Shown here in pieces: positions 8,288 to 14,306 of a stretch of DNA of 14,306 bases. How positions within the stretch are numbered: the stretch's first letter is position 1; each line of letters starts with the position of its first letter. The position numbers were made by a program, and so were the translations under genes. The stretch lies in the NCBI GenBank assembly GCA_017984715.1, contig JAGNYY010000011.1:1-14306 (forward strand). The letters run 5' to 3'. This stretch comes from Rhodoluna sp. GTDB lineage: Bacteria > Actinomycetota > Actinomycetes > Actinomycetales > Microbacteriaceae. Below the pieces are notes generated by a model, which had not been told where the DNA came from, made no database searches, and was given only the letters and a program-made list of their open reading frames with translations.

Positions 8288-8309
8288 AATTACAGCCTAC
8301 CAATTACAG
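8288..8309. repeat. Short direct repeat upstream of pyrG
   Basis: Two exact copies of AATTACAG (CTGTAATT on the transcribed strand) start 14 bp apart, at 8288-8295 and 8302-8309, in the recN-pyrG gap and overlapping the alternative pyrG start. This could be a protein-binding site or chance; there is no supporting promoter consensus that I trust. Confidence 0.3.
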
Positions 8310-8349
8310 ACCCGCCGAAATGGCTAGACATGGATATTCGCGAAAGAAT

Positions 8350-10047
8350 TTATGCGAATTCGGCGAGCGCGCGCTCTCGAAGTTCTGCAGCGTGTGCCAA
8401 TCCAGATTCCGACTCGCTGAGCCCTGAAAGCATGCGAGCCAGCTCTTCAACCCTGGCCAAAGCGTCGAGCCCCACAACATCGGTCGCCGTGAACTCGGTC
8501 GAACTTGTCTTTAGCACCCTTAGATGAGCGTCGGCGTAGGCGGCGACCTGGGCGAGATGCGTAACGACTATAACTTGCGCGCGCTGGGCCAACATAGCTA
8601 GGCGACGCCCAACCTCGATGGCGGCCGCGCCGCCAACTCCCGCATCGACCTCATCAAAAATAAACGTGGGTGCCTGCTGAGTCTCTGCCAAGACAACTTC
8701 GATGGCGAGCATGATTCGCGAAAGCTCTCCCCCGCTCGCGCCCTTGCCAAGTGGTCGCGGTTCTGCACCAGGGTATGAACTCAGCTGGATTGAGACTGCA
8801 TCCTGCCCATGACTGCCATAGCTGTCGGCGTATGCAACCTCAACCACTAGGCTTGCGCCCCCCATGGCAAGTTCTTTGAGTTCGGAAGTCACTAGTTCAG
8901 CCAACTTTGATGCTGCGCTTCGCCGAATAGTGGTCAACTCATCGGCCTGCACCCGCAGTAATTCAGAGAGAGATTCATATTCGCTACCGAGCTGGTCAAT
9001 GGTTTCTGAGGATGAATCCAACTCGAGCAGCCGGTCAGAAGCAACACCCAGGTAGGCCACCACGTCTTCTAAAGTGGGCCCGTATTTGCGCATGGCTGCG
9101 GTCAATGCTGCACGACGATCCTGAATCAGGTTGATTTCACCAGCGCCTTCAAGGTCGAGTGACGCCAAATAGCTCGAGATTTCACCCGATGAATCGGCCA
9201 GCTGAACGCTAACCACCTTTAGCTGCTCGGCAAGTCGGCCAAGTTCAGGGTCGTGGTTGGCTACCTGCTCGAGTGAGCGTCGTGCCTGACCAATCAAACC
9301 CAACGCATCTGGGGAATCACTGAAACCCTCAGAGGAGAGAGCTTCGTGAGCCAAGGCTGCAGCACCGCGCAAAATCTCCAAGTTGTTTAGTCGCTCGGCC
9401 TTCTCGGCAAGTTCGAGGTCTTCGCCAGGTTTAGCGTCCAATTTTTCGAGTTCGACAACAGCTTGACGAAGCTCTTCTGCCTCGGCCTCACGCTCGTCTA
9501 AAGACGCCTTAAGGTCGGCAAGTTGCTGGGTAAGTTCACGCCAGGCTTTGTAGGTGGCCTGATATTTGCCGAGCGCCGAGGCAAGTTCCGTTCCGCCGAA
9601 TTGGTCTAGTGCTTCACGTTGAGCCACAGCAGATTTCAATCGAATCTGGTCTGACTGACCGTGCACCACAACTAGCATCTCCCCGAGTTCGTTTAGCAGA
9701 CCTACCGGAGTTGAACGCCCCGACACCGATGCGCGGCTGCGACCCTCGCTTGAAACCGAACGGTTGAGGATCAACTCACCCTGCTCAACATCCGAACCAG
9801 CATCGCGAACACGCTCAACCACCAGCGAATCTTGAGAAATCAACCAGCGCCCTTCGACGAACGCCTGATCCTGGCCCCTGCGAATGCTTGCGGTGTCGGC
9901 ACGCTCACCAAGAAGCAGCCCCAGGGCCGAAAGCACCATGGTTTTACCGGCACCGGTCTCGCCAGTGATAACAGTCAATCCGGGACCAAATGGCAGACGC
10001 GCCTCTTGAATCACTCCAAGATCACGGATGTAAATCTCTTCGATCAT
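8350..10047 (-). CDS. recN: DNA repair protein RecN
   Basis: SMC-like ATPase acting early in double-strand break repair, bringing or holding DNA ends for RecA-dependent recombination. The 565-residue product has an N-terminal head segment with Walker A GETGAGKT (29-36) and a Q-loop-like HGQSDQ (129-134), two charged coiled-coil arms (about 155-235 and 335-395) around a short hinge, and a C-terminal head segment with ABC signature SGGELSR (438-444), Walker B FIFDEVD (462-468) and the H-loop THLAQV (His497). Length is typical. The ATG follows nadK by 7 bp and has no clear Shine-Dalgarno, so coupling to nadK is likely. No LexA/SOS box was recognised upstream, so the damage induction seen in other bacteria is not evident here. 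Confidence 0.96.
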   Translation of the reverse strand: MIEEIYIRDLGVIQEARLPFGPGLTVITGETGAGKTMVLSALGLLLGERADTASIRRGQDQAFVEGRWLISQDSLVVERVRDAGSDVEQGELILNRSVSSEGRSRASVSGRSTPVGLLNELGEMLVVVHGQSDQIRLKSAVAQREALDQFGGTELASALGKYQATYKAWRELTQQLADLKASLDEREAEAEELRQAVVELEKLDAKPGEDLELAEKAERLNNLEILRGAAALAHEALSSEGFSDSPDALGLIGQARRSLEQVANHDPELGRLAEQLKVVSVQLADSSGEISSYLASLDLEGAGEINLIQDRRAALTAAMRKYGPTLEDVVAYLGVASDRLLELDSSSETIDQLGSEYESLSELLRVQADELTTIRRSAASKLAELVTSELKELAMGGASLVVEVAYADSYGSHGQDAVSIQLSSYPGAEPRPLGKGASGGELSRIMLAIEVVLAETQQAPTFIFDEVDAGVGGAAAIEVGRRLAMLAQRAQVIVVTHLAQVAAYADAHLRVLKTSSTEFTATDVVGLDALARVEELARMLSGLSESESGLAHAAELRERALAEFA

Positions 10048-10054
10048 TTATCGA

Positions 10055-11002
10055 CTATTCGGCCTTGTGAGCATCGTCTGCGCCTCGCCAACCGGCAACT
10101 GGAAGCGCAAATTTCTTGACGAGTCGATCGGTGAAGGTGCTGTTACGCAGGCGCGCGAGCAAAACTGGCTTTTCCGATTTAATAACTTCAACTCGCGCTC
10201 CGGGAGGCAACTCCCAGGTTCTACGCCCGTCGCACCAAAGAACACCATGCCCGGCGCTGCGCTGCAATACCTCGACGGCCACCATTGCCTCTGGCTTTAT
10301 TACAAGTGGTCGCGCAAAAAGCGCATGAGCACTTAGAGGAACCATTAATAGAGCCTCTACGGAAGGCCAAACGACTGGTCCTCCTGCAGAAAAGGCGTAT
10401 GCAGTCGAGCCGGTTGGAGTCGCAATCACAATTCCATCGCAACCAAAACTTGAAAGCGGGTGCTCTTCAACTTCTACAACAACCTCGAGCATGCGCTCGC
10501 GTTCGCTTTTCTCGACAGTGGCCTCGTTGAGAGCCCAAGTCTGGAAAACTTCGGTTCCTTCCACAAAAACACGCACATCCAAAGTCATGCGCTCTTTGAC
10601 CACGTAGTCCTTGGCTACCACGCGCTCCACTGCCTCAGATAGCCCGTCTCGTTCGCTCTCCGCAAGGAAGCCGACATGACCGAGGTTGATTCCGATTAGA
10701 GGAACTTCGGCTTCTCGAACTATCTCGGCGGCTTTGAGAATCGTTCCGTCGCCACCTAGGACCATAGCTACTTCGAGTTCCGAAAGAGAACATTCGCGCT
10801 CGAGCAATTCAATTTGGGCTGGAAGTGCACCGAGTGAAACGCTCGTCTCTAGCGAATAGGCGAGAAGTTCCGAGTGATCTGCTGCAAGCATCACTGGAGT
10901 GATGCCGGCTGCAACTAGCTTTTGGCAAGTTTCGAGAGCTGCAGATAGAGCTTCCAGACGGCGTGTGTGAGTTACAAGCAGAACTTTACGTGCTGCACTC
11001 AT
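10055..11002 (-). CDS. nadK: NAD kinase
   Basis: Phosphorylates NAD+ to NADP+, in actinobacteria often able to use polyphosphate as well as ATP. The 315-residue product carries GGDGT (83-87) with the catalytic Asp85, the conserved NE pair (159-160), and the glycine-rich TPTGSTAY plus FSAGGP segment (about 195-209) that binds NAD. Length fits actinobacterial NadK. It overlaps the tlyA stop by 4 bp (ATGA) yet has a strong AAGGAGGG just before the ATG, so it can also initiate on its own. The tlyA-nadK-recN order is conserved in actinobacteria (M. tuberculosis Rv1694-Rv1696). Polyphosphate use cannot be told from the sequence. Confidence 0.96.
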   Translation of the reverse strand: MSAARKVLLVTHTRRLEALSAALETCQKLVAAGITPVMLAADHSELLAYSLETSVSLGALPAQIELLERECSLSELEVAMVLGGDGTILKAAEIVREAEVPLIGINLGHVGFLAESERDGLSEAVERVVAKDYVVKERMTLDVRVFVEGTEVFQTWALNEATVEKSERERMLEVVVEVEEHPLSSFGCDGIVIATPTGSTAYAFSAGGPVVWPSVEALLMVPLSAHALFARPLVIKPEAMVAVEVLQRSAGHGVLWCDGRRTWELPPGARVEVIKSEKPVLLARLRNSTFTDRLVKKFALPVAGWRGADDAHKAE

Positions 11003-11826
11003 TTGCCCTCCTTAGCTAGAGCTTCGATCCTGTCTGTCCATTTTGAACGATTAACCGGTTCAAGTGGGCTTATCCACACGACATATTCAATGTTGCCATG
11101 AGTCCCAGGCAGTTCCGAACGAGTTAGTCCTCGAACACCAATTCCTAAATCATGTGCACAATCAACAACCTGCTTGATTGCCCCGGCTCGAAGTCGGTGA
11201 TCAGTCACTATTCCAGAGGCGTGAAGCGACTGTTTGCCAACTTCGAACTGTGGCTTAATGAGAAGAACGTAATCAGCCTTCGGTGCGACAGAAAGTATCT
11301 GCTCGAGAACAAGGGTTAGTGAAATAAATGACAAGTCACCGACCACCAAATCAATTTCGATTTTGTCTACCGACACCCCGCTGGCATCGGCCAACGTTTC
11401 AAGCGAAAGATCTCGGGCGTTGAAGCCTTCCATGCTGATCACCTTTGGGTTGTCGAGCAACTCAAGAGCCATCTGATCGTGACCCACGTCGATGGCAAAC
11501 ACGCGGCCAATTCCTCGGCGCAACAAGACATCTGTGAAACCACCAGTCGAGGCACCAACATCCAAGGCAGTCTTGTTTACCGGATCAATTTCGGCAAAAA
11601 CGTCTAGCGCTTTAGCAAGTTTGTGTCCGGCTCGGCTGACATAGTCAACCGCCTCAAGAACAATAATCTCGGCGCCATCAACAACCGGTTGGGATGACTT
11701 TCGGGCCGCTCGACCGTTAATTAAAACGCGGTCGGCATCGATCAGAGTGGACGCGTGATTTCTTGATCTGGCTAAGCCGAGCTCTACCAGTGCAACATCT
11801 ATACGCAAGTCTCTACCGGTTCGCAT
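10999..11826 (-). CDS. tlyA: 16S/23S rRNA 2'-O-methyltransferase TlyA (hemolysin A family)
   Basis: By homology methylates ribose 2'-OH of cytidines in 16S and 23S rRNA at the subunit interface (C1409 and C1920 in the mycobacterial enzyme, where loss gives capreomycin resistance). The 275-residue product has an N-terminal S4 RNA-binding domain (about 8-60), a short linker, then an FtsJ-like Rossmann methyltransferase domain with SAM motif I DVGASTGGF (89-97), acidic Asp113 after it, and candidate catalytic tetrad residues Lys69 (AGHKL), Asp164 (VVGDLSF), Lys191 (LIKPQFE) and Glu247 (GNIEY). Some actinobacteria make only the 23S modification, so dual specificity is not assured. The ATG overlaps the upstream small gene by 14 bp with no Shine-Dalgarno, indicating coupling. 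Confidence 0.94.
   Translation of the reverse strand: MRTGRDLRIDVALVELGLARSRNHASTLIDADRVLINGRAARKSSQPVVDGAEIIVLEAVDYVSRAGHKLAKALDVFAEIDPVNKTALDVGASTGGFTDVLLRRGIGRVFAIDVGHDQMALELLDNPKVISMEGFNARDLSLETLADASGVSVDKIEIDLVVGDLSFISLTLVLEQILSVAPKADYVLLIKPQFEVGKQSLHASGIVTDHRLRAGAIKQVVDCAHDLGIGVRGLTRSELPGTHGNIEYVVWISPLEPVNRSKWTDRIEALAKEGK
11006..11013 (-). promoter_or_regulatory. Strong Shine-Dalgarno of nadK
   Basis: AAGGAGGG on the minus strand, core about 5 bases before the nadK ATG and lying in the last codons of tlyA. It confirms the start chosen for nadK at 11002. Confidence 0.65.
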
Positions 11827-11953
11827 CTGAGTCGTTTAGAACCGACTCAAGCTCTTCGCGAAGCGCTGCGAACTCGTTCACCTGTTGGTCTAATGGAAGT
11901 GCGGAGATGCGCTCAACCTCGGTCTTTACCTGTGAAACGAGTTCTTCTGACAT
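11813..11953 (-). CDS. Small acidic protein between HAD phosphatase and tlyA
   Basis: A 46-codon frame starting MSEELVSQVKTEVERISAL and ending SDANR at a TAG. I do not recognise a domain. The composition is strongly acidic and it reads as one or two amphipathic helices (heptad-like Leu/Val/Ile spacing in residues 5-40), with no cysteine, no signal peptide and no membrane segment. It sits between the HAD gene (32-bp gap) and tlyA (14-bp overlap, tlyA ATG inside its end), filling the only otherwise empty stretch there. M. tuberculosis has a small gene, Rv1693, of 58 residues at exactly this place, which supports it being real. The Shine-Dalgarno is poor (TAGG about 8 bases upstream). It may help couple translation into tlyA; a regulatory or partner role is speculation. 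Confidence 0.75.
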   Translation of the reverse strand: MSEELVSQVKTEVERISALPLDQQVNEFAALREELESVLNDSDANR

Positions 11954-11985
11954 ACCTAAAGCCTATTCGTTAGTTGACTAGCGAC

Positions 11986-12969
11986 CTATTCGTAAAGAGC
12001 AGGCTCTACCTCAAGTGCGTAGATGGGCAATTCGCTTCCGTAAATAACTGCGCAAGCAGCTCGCAGGGCGCCCAGACTTCTAGGATCCCCAAAGCTGACA
12101 ACAACCTTGTTATCGAGCAACTCCACCTCGGCACCATCGCAGGCAAAACCGCGCTTGGTCTTTTTAGGCGCCTTGTAAGGCGACAAAAGCTCAGCCATCG
12201 AAGCGATGATGTAAGTTGGGCGCCCCTCAGGCTTGATGCCTAGAACTTCCTTCCGGGTGCTAACCCCGGTCAAGACCAAAACCGAGTCGATTTTCGCCCG
12301 ATTTGCACCGGTAATATCCGTGTCGATTCGATCGCCGATGAACAAGGCCTTCTTTGCGCCGAAATGTTCAACCGCGGTGTGAAAAATCGCAGGCTCCGGC
12401 TTACCAGCAACAACCGGTAGCTGCCCAACAGCAGTGTGAACCGCCGAAACTAGCGTTCCATTTCCCGGAGCTAGCCCCTTTTCTTGCGGCAAAGTCCAGT
12501 CTTGGTTGGTAGCCACCCACTTCGCGCCATTTTGAATCGAAAAAGCTGCCTCGGCCAAGTCTCGCCAAGAAACATCCGGCGCAAACCCCTGAATCACGGC
12601 GTCGGGCTTATCCCCCGAATCAGCTGCCAACTGAAAGCCACCCTCGGTTACTCGAGCTCTAAGACCTTCACCACCGACAACCAAAACCTTCGACCCGAGC
12701 GGCACCATGGTCTTCAAAATATCAACACCAGTCTTACCCGAACCAATGATGTCCTCGGGTTCACAGTCAACGCCGAACCCGGCCAACTGGGCAGCGATGG
12801 TCTCGGGCTTACGCGAAGAGTTATTAGTCACGTATCCAATTGGCACCCCCTGCAACTGCAAGGCACGGATGGTCTCCGGCGCATCCCTGATCGCTGCTGT
12901 GCCCTCGTAAACCACGCCATCTAGGTCGGCGAGGAGAACGTCATACTCGGACCAAACCCTAGCGGTCAC
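11986..12969 (-). CDS. HAD-IIA family phosphatase (NagD/glycerol-3-phosphate phosphatase-like)
   Basis: Haloacid dehalogenase superfamily phosphatase with a C2 cap, likely acting on a small sugar or polyol phosphate. With a GTG start the product is 327 residues. Visible motifs are motif I DLDGVV with nucleophile Asp15 and Asp17, motif II TNNSSR (48-53), motif III Lys in AGKPEP (Lys190) and motif IV GDRIDTDI (212-219). After the core, about 60 C-terminal residues (270-327) form an extra small domain. The frame is open a further 106 codons upstream, but that part lies opposite the Arg/Asp-rich tail of the preceding gene and looks non-coding. The GTG at 12969 has GGTGAAG before it and overlaps that gene by 11 bp. 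The syntenic M. tuberculosis protein Rv1692 is a glycerol 3-phosphate phosphatase, the best guess for substrate. Confidence 0.9.
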   Translation of the reverse strand: MTARVWSEYDVLLADLDGVVYEGTAAIRDAPETIRALQLQGVPIGYVTNNSSRKPETIAAQLAGFGVDCEPEDIIGSGKTGVDILKTMVPLGSKVLVVGGEGLRARVTEGGFQLAADSGDKPDAVIQGFAPDVSWRDLAEAAFSIQNGAKWVATNQDWTLPQEKGLAPGNGTLVSAVHTAVGQLPVVAGKPEPAIFHTAVEHFGAKKALFIGDRIDTDITGANRAKIDSVLVLTGVSTRKEVLGIKPEGRPTYIIASMAELLSPYKAPKKTKRGFACDGAEVELLDNKVVVSFGDPRSLGALRAACAVIYGSELPIYALEVEPALYE

Positions 12970-14128
12970 GGTCTTCACCGAACTTGCGGTCACGAGCACC
13001 CTCACGAGGGGCGCGATCGCGCTGTGGACGCGGGGCATCATTATCAACTGCTGGGCGCGCAGGGCGATCAGAACGTTCAGTCCGCTCCCCATAAGGTCGA
13101 GCAGGTCTCTCCGATCGCTCACCATAAGGTCGCGTTGGACGCTCTGGATTGCGCGGTGCAAAGTTACGAGGTCGATCATCGCGAGAACCACGATCGTCAC
13201 GCGGGCCACGATCATCACGCGGCTCCCACTCCTTACGCTCAGTGCGCACAGGAATTTCGTATTCTTCCAGGACCTGGAATACCTCATCCTCAGGGCCAGG
13301 ATTGCCCGCTAGAGCTGCGTCGGCACGCTCTGCCAAAGCCGCCCAACGTTTTGATTCGGCATCCTTGCCGAGGATCTCTAGCGTGTCAGCATAAGCAAAG
13401 AAAAGAGGCACCGAATACGGGAAAACTTTCTCTGGGTTCAGCTCGGGGATCTGCAACTCAGCCAAAGCTAGGTCATTCTCCCCACGATCAAGGCGTGCAC
13501 CAGACATTGCGATTGCGAGATTCACTCGCACTCCAGGCAACAGGTCTGCACGATCCACAGAACGCCCAAGCTCAAGGGCGCGGTCAGGGCGGCCGAGGCC
13601 ACGTTCGCAGTCAACCATCAGTGGCAGCTGATCGTTTGAGCCGGAAATACGGCGGAAAGTAAGCAACTCCCGAAGCGCGACGGCGAAATCACCGACGGTA
13701 TAGGCGGTGATTCCAACGGTCTCACGGATGAATGCGATGCGAGCAGCTCGGCTGGCGGCTGCAAGTGCGTGCTCATGGGCCAGTTGAGGATCTTGGTCGA
13801 TTAAAAGTCCGACCATTGCAAGGTGTCTTGCTACGCGCTCCGCGTTCTCGGGAGTAAGCGTCTTCAGTTGGACGCGAAGCCCAAGCTCGAGGTCCTTTTC
13901 CGTGATCTCATCAGGAATCAGTGGACTCTTCGGCTTGTCATAATCCACTGGACGCGCAACGCGCTGCTGCCAATCTGGACGAGCAGCATTTGGATCGTCA
14001 TTTCGACGTGCACGGCCGCTAGGAGCGTCCTGACGGCGGTCAACTCCGCCGCGTCCGGTTCCAGTTCCTGAGCTACGCTCGCCGGAAAAGGCTCGTTTTG
14101 GACGATTTTCGAACTCTCGTTCGCTCAT
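12959..14128 (-). CDS. TPR-like helical protein with disordered charged tails (function unknown)
   Basis: A 389-residue protein in three parts. Residues 1-75 are a disordered basic N-terminus rich in Arg, Gly, Ser and Asp. Residues about 76-292 are all-helical with Ala/Leu-rich pairs (for example ENAERVARHLAMVGLL, GDFAVALRELLTFRR, DRALELGRS) resembling tetratricopeptide repeats. Residues about 298-389 are a very Arg/Asp/Pro/Glu-rich tail with tandem repeats (RDDRG-type at 304-319, RPYGER-type at 333-349). No signal peptide, membrane segment or catalytic motif is seen. The ATG has AGGAGAG at good spacing. It is the first gene after the rRNA operon and matches by position M. tuberculosis Rv1691, a conserved TPR-like protein of unknown function. 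RNA or ribosome binding through the charged tails is an inference only. Confidence 0.85.
   Translation of the reverse strand: MSEREFENRPKRAFSGERSSGTGTGRGGVDRRQDAPSGRARRNDDPNAARPDWQQRVARPVDYDKPKSPLIPDEITEKDLELGLRVQLKTLTPENAERVARHLAMVGLLIDQDPQLAHEHALAAASRAARIAFIRETVGITAYTVGDFAVALRELLTFRRISGSNDQLPLMVDCERGLGRPDRALELGRSVDRADLLPGVRVNLAIAMSGARLDRGENDLALAELQIPELNPEKVFPYSVPLFFAYADTLEILGKDAESKRWAALAERADAALAGNPGPEDEVFQVLEEYEIPVRTERKEWEPRDDRGPRDDRGSRDDRPRNFAPRNPERPTRPYGERSERPARPYGERTERSDRPARPAVDNDAPRPQRDRAPREGARDRKFGEDRDR
12973..12979 (-). promoter_or_regulatory. Shine-Dalgarno-like GGTGAAG deciding the HAD gene start
   Basis: GGTGAAG on the minus strand, with GGTG 6 bases from the GTG at 12969, inside the final codons of the preceding gene. 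It supports the short form beginning just before the HAD motif I. Confidence 0.45.
13052..13132 (-). repeat. In-frame RPYGER repeats in the TPR-like protein tail
   Basis: Codes for two RPYGER copies spaced by 11 codons, RPYGERSERPA then RPYGERTERSD, followed by RPARP. At DNA level the plus strand shows near-identical CC(A/C)TAAGGTCG-like units 33 bp apart (CCCATAAGGTCG and ACCATAAGGTCG). The repeats keep the reading frame and look like expansion of a disordered tail. Confidence 0.8.
13172..13219 (-). repeat. In-frame RDDRG repeats in the TPR-like protein tail
   Basis: Codes for three near-identical units RDDRGP, RDDRGS, RDDRP (residues 304-320), an 18-bp period with CGTGATGATCG-like or CGAGATGACCG-like variation between copies. 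This is a coding minisatellite that may vary in length between strains. Confidence 0.8.
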
Positions 14129-14165
14129 TTGACTCTCCTAGGCATACAAATATCCATGTTAAACC

Positions 14166-14196
14166 AAAATGGCCACCTTAAAAAGGTGGCCATTTT
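14166..14196 (-). terminator. Intrinsic terminator of the rRNA operon
   Basis: A perfect 14-bp inverted repeat, AAAATGGCCACCTT and its complement, around a 3-base loop (14180-14182). It lies about 11 bp beyond the 3' end of the 5S gene and 37 bp before the start of the next gene. The stem carries flanking A and T runs, so it could act in either direction, but only the minus strand has genes nearby. Confidence 0.85.
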
Positions 14197-14206
14197 GTTA
14201 AATTAA

Positions 14207-14306
14207 GTCCGGCGGTGTCCTACTCTCCCACAAGGTCACCCTTGCAGTACCATCGGCGCAGGAGGTCTTAGCTTCTGGGTTCGGAATGTTACCAGGCGTT
14301 TCCCCT
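14207..14306 (-). rRNA. rrf: 5S ribosomal RNA, partial (5' end beyond window)
   Basis: The minus strand reads AGGGGAAACGCCTGGTAACATT then CCGAACCCAGAAGCTAAG, GCGCCGATGGTACTGCA and GGGAGAGTAGGACACCGCC, the conserved 5S rRNA loops in order, in the actinobacterial form. About 100 of an expected 117-120 bases are present; the first 18-20 bases lie off the right edge. The 3' end is placed near 14207 after CACCGCCGGA by comparison with other actinobacterial 5S genes. Its position implies that the 16S and 23S genes lie just to the right of the window, all read leftward. Confidence 0.93.

Noticed and set aside
8310..8349. Possible terminator after recN
   Set aside because: ATGGCTAGACATGG is a direct repeat and not an inverted one. 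Only the outer CGAA/TTCG pairs, and there is no U-tract, so no stable hairpin is supported.
13052..13219. Possible CRISPR-like repeat array
   Set aside because: The repeats are short, in frame, without uniform spacers, and fully explained by a repetitive disordered protein tail.
12970..13287. 106-codon in-frame N-terminal extension of the HAD gene
   Set aside because: It lies wholly within the Arg/Asp-rich tail coding region of the preceding gene in another frame. Its composition (V, L, I, R runs) is what GC-rich RDDR codons give when shifted, and the HAD fold begins just after the GTG at 12969.
13024..13662. 212-codon plus-strand frame
   Set aside because: Antisense to the TPR-like gene. 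The His/Gln/Asp-rich product is the reverse reading of the repetitive tail, with no domain and no plausible context.

Overview
The window is a compact chromosomal segment from a low-to-medium GC actinobacterium, most likely a small-genome member of the Microbacteriaceae (freshwater or marine Luna-type lineages such as Rhodoluna or Aquiluna would fit). Three things support this: G+C of roughly half by eye, very tight gene packing, and a gene order that matches from memory the conserved actinobacterial block known in Mycobacterium tuberculosis as about Rv1691 to Rv1713. The genus is an inference.

Every gene lies on the minus strand, so the window reads right to left. At the right edge is the 3' part of a 5S rRNA gene, followed by a perfect 14-bp-stem hairpin that should terminate the rRNA operon. 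Sixteen protein genes follow with no gap above 64 bp: a helical-repeat protein with disordered charged tails; a HAD-IIA sugar/glycerol phosphate phosphatase; a 46-residue acidic small protein; tlyA (rRNA 2'-O-methyltransferase); nadK; recN; pyrG (CTP synthase); a Nudix ADP-ribose pyrophosphatase-type hydrolase; xerD; a ParA/Soj-type ATPase; scpA and scpB (SMC kleisin complex); an RluB-type pseudouridine synthase; aroH-class chorismate mutase; tyrA with a C-terminal ACT domain; and cmk, cut by the left edge a few codons before its end.

The genes fall into functional themes: rRNA modification (tlyA, rluB), chromosome segregation, resolution and repair (recN, xerD, parA, scpA, scpB), nucleotide and NAD metabolism (nadK, pyrG, Nudix, cmk), and tyrosine synthesis (aroH, tyrA). 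Most neighbours overlap by 4 to 17 bp or are separated by only a few bases, including three 4-bp stop/start overlaps, which points to translational coupling and one or a few long transcripts.

Several starts need care. scpA and the HAD gene have long in-frame upstream extensions that run through the preceding gene and are better started at internal GTG codons. scpB and pyrG are better started at ATG codons downstream of the first TTG. There are no mobile elements, CRISPR arrays, tRNAs or phage genes, and no stretch over 300 bases lacks a gene. I see no undescribed multi-gene system. The observations most worth a second look are the overlooked small protein, the repeat-tailed protein next to the rRNA operon, the ParA without a visible ParB, the absence of genes usually found between recN and pyrG, and the very short space for a promoter after the rRNA terminator.
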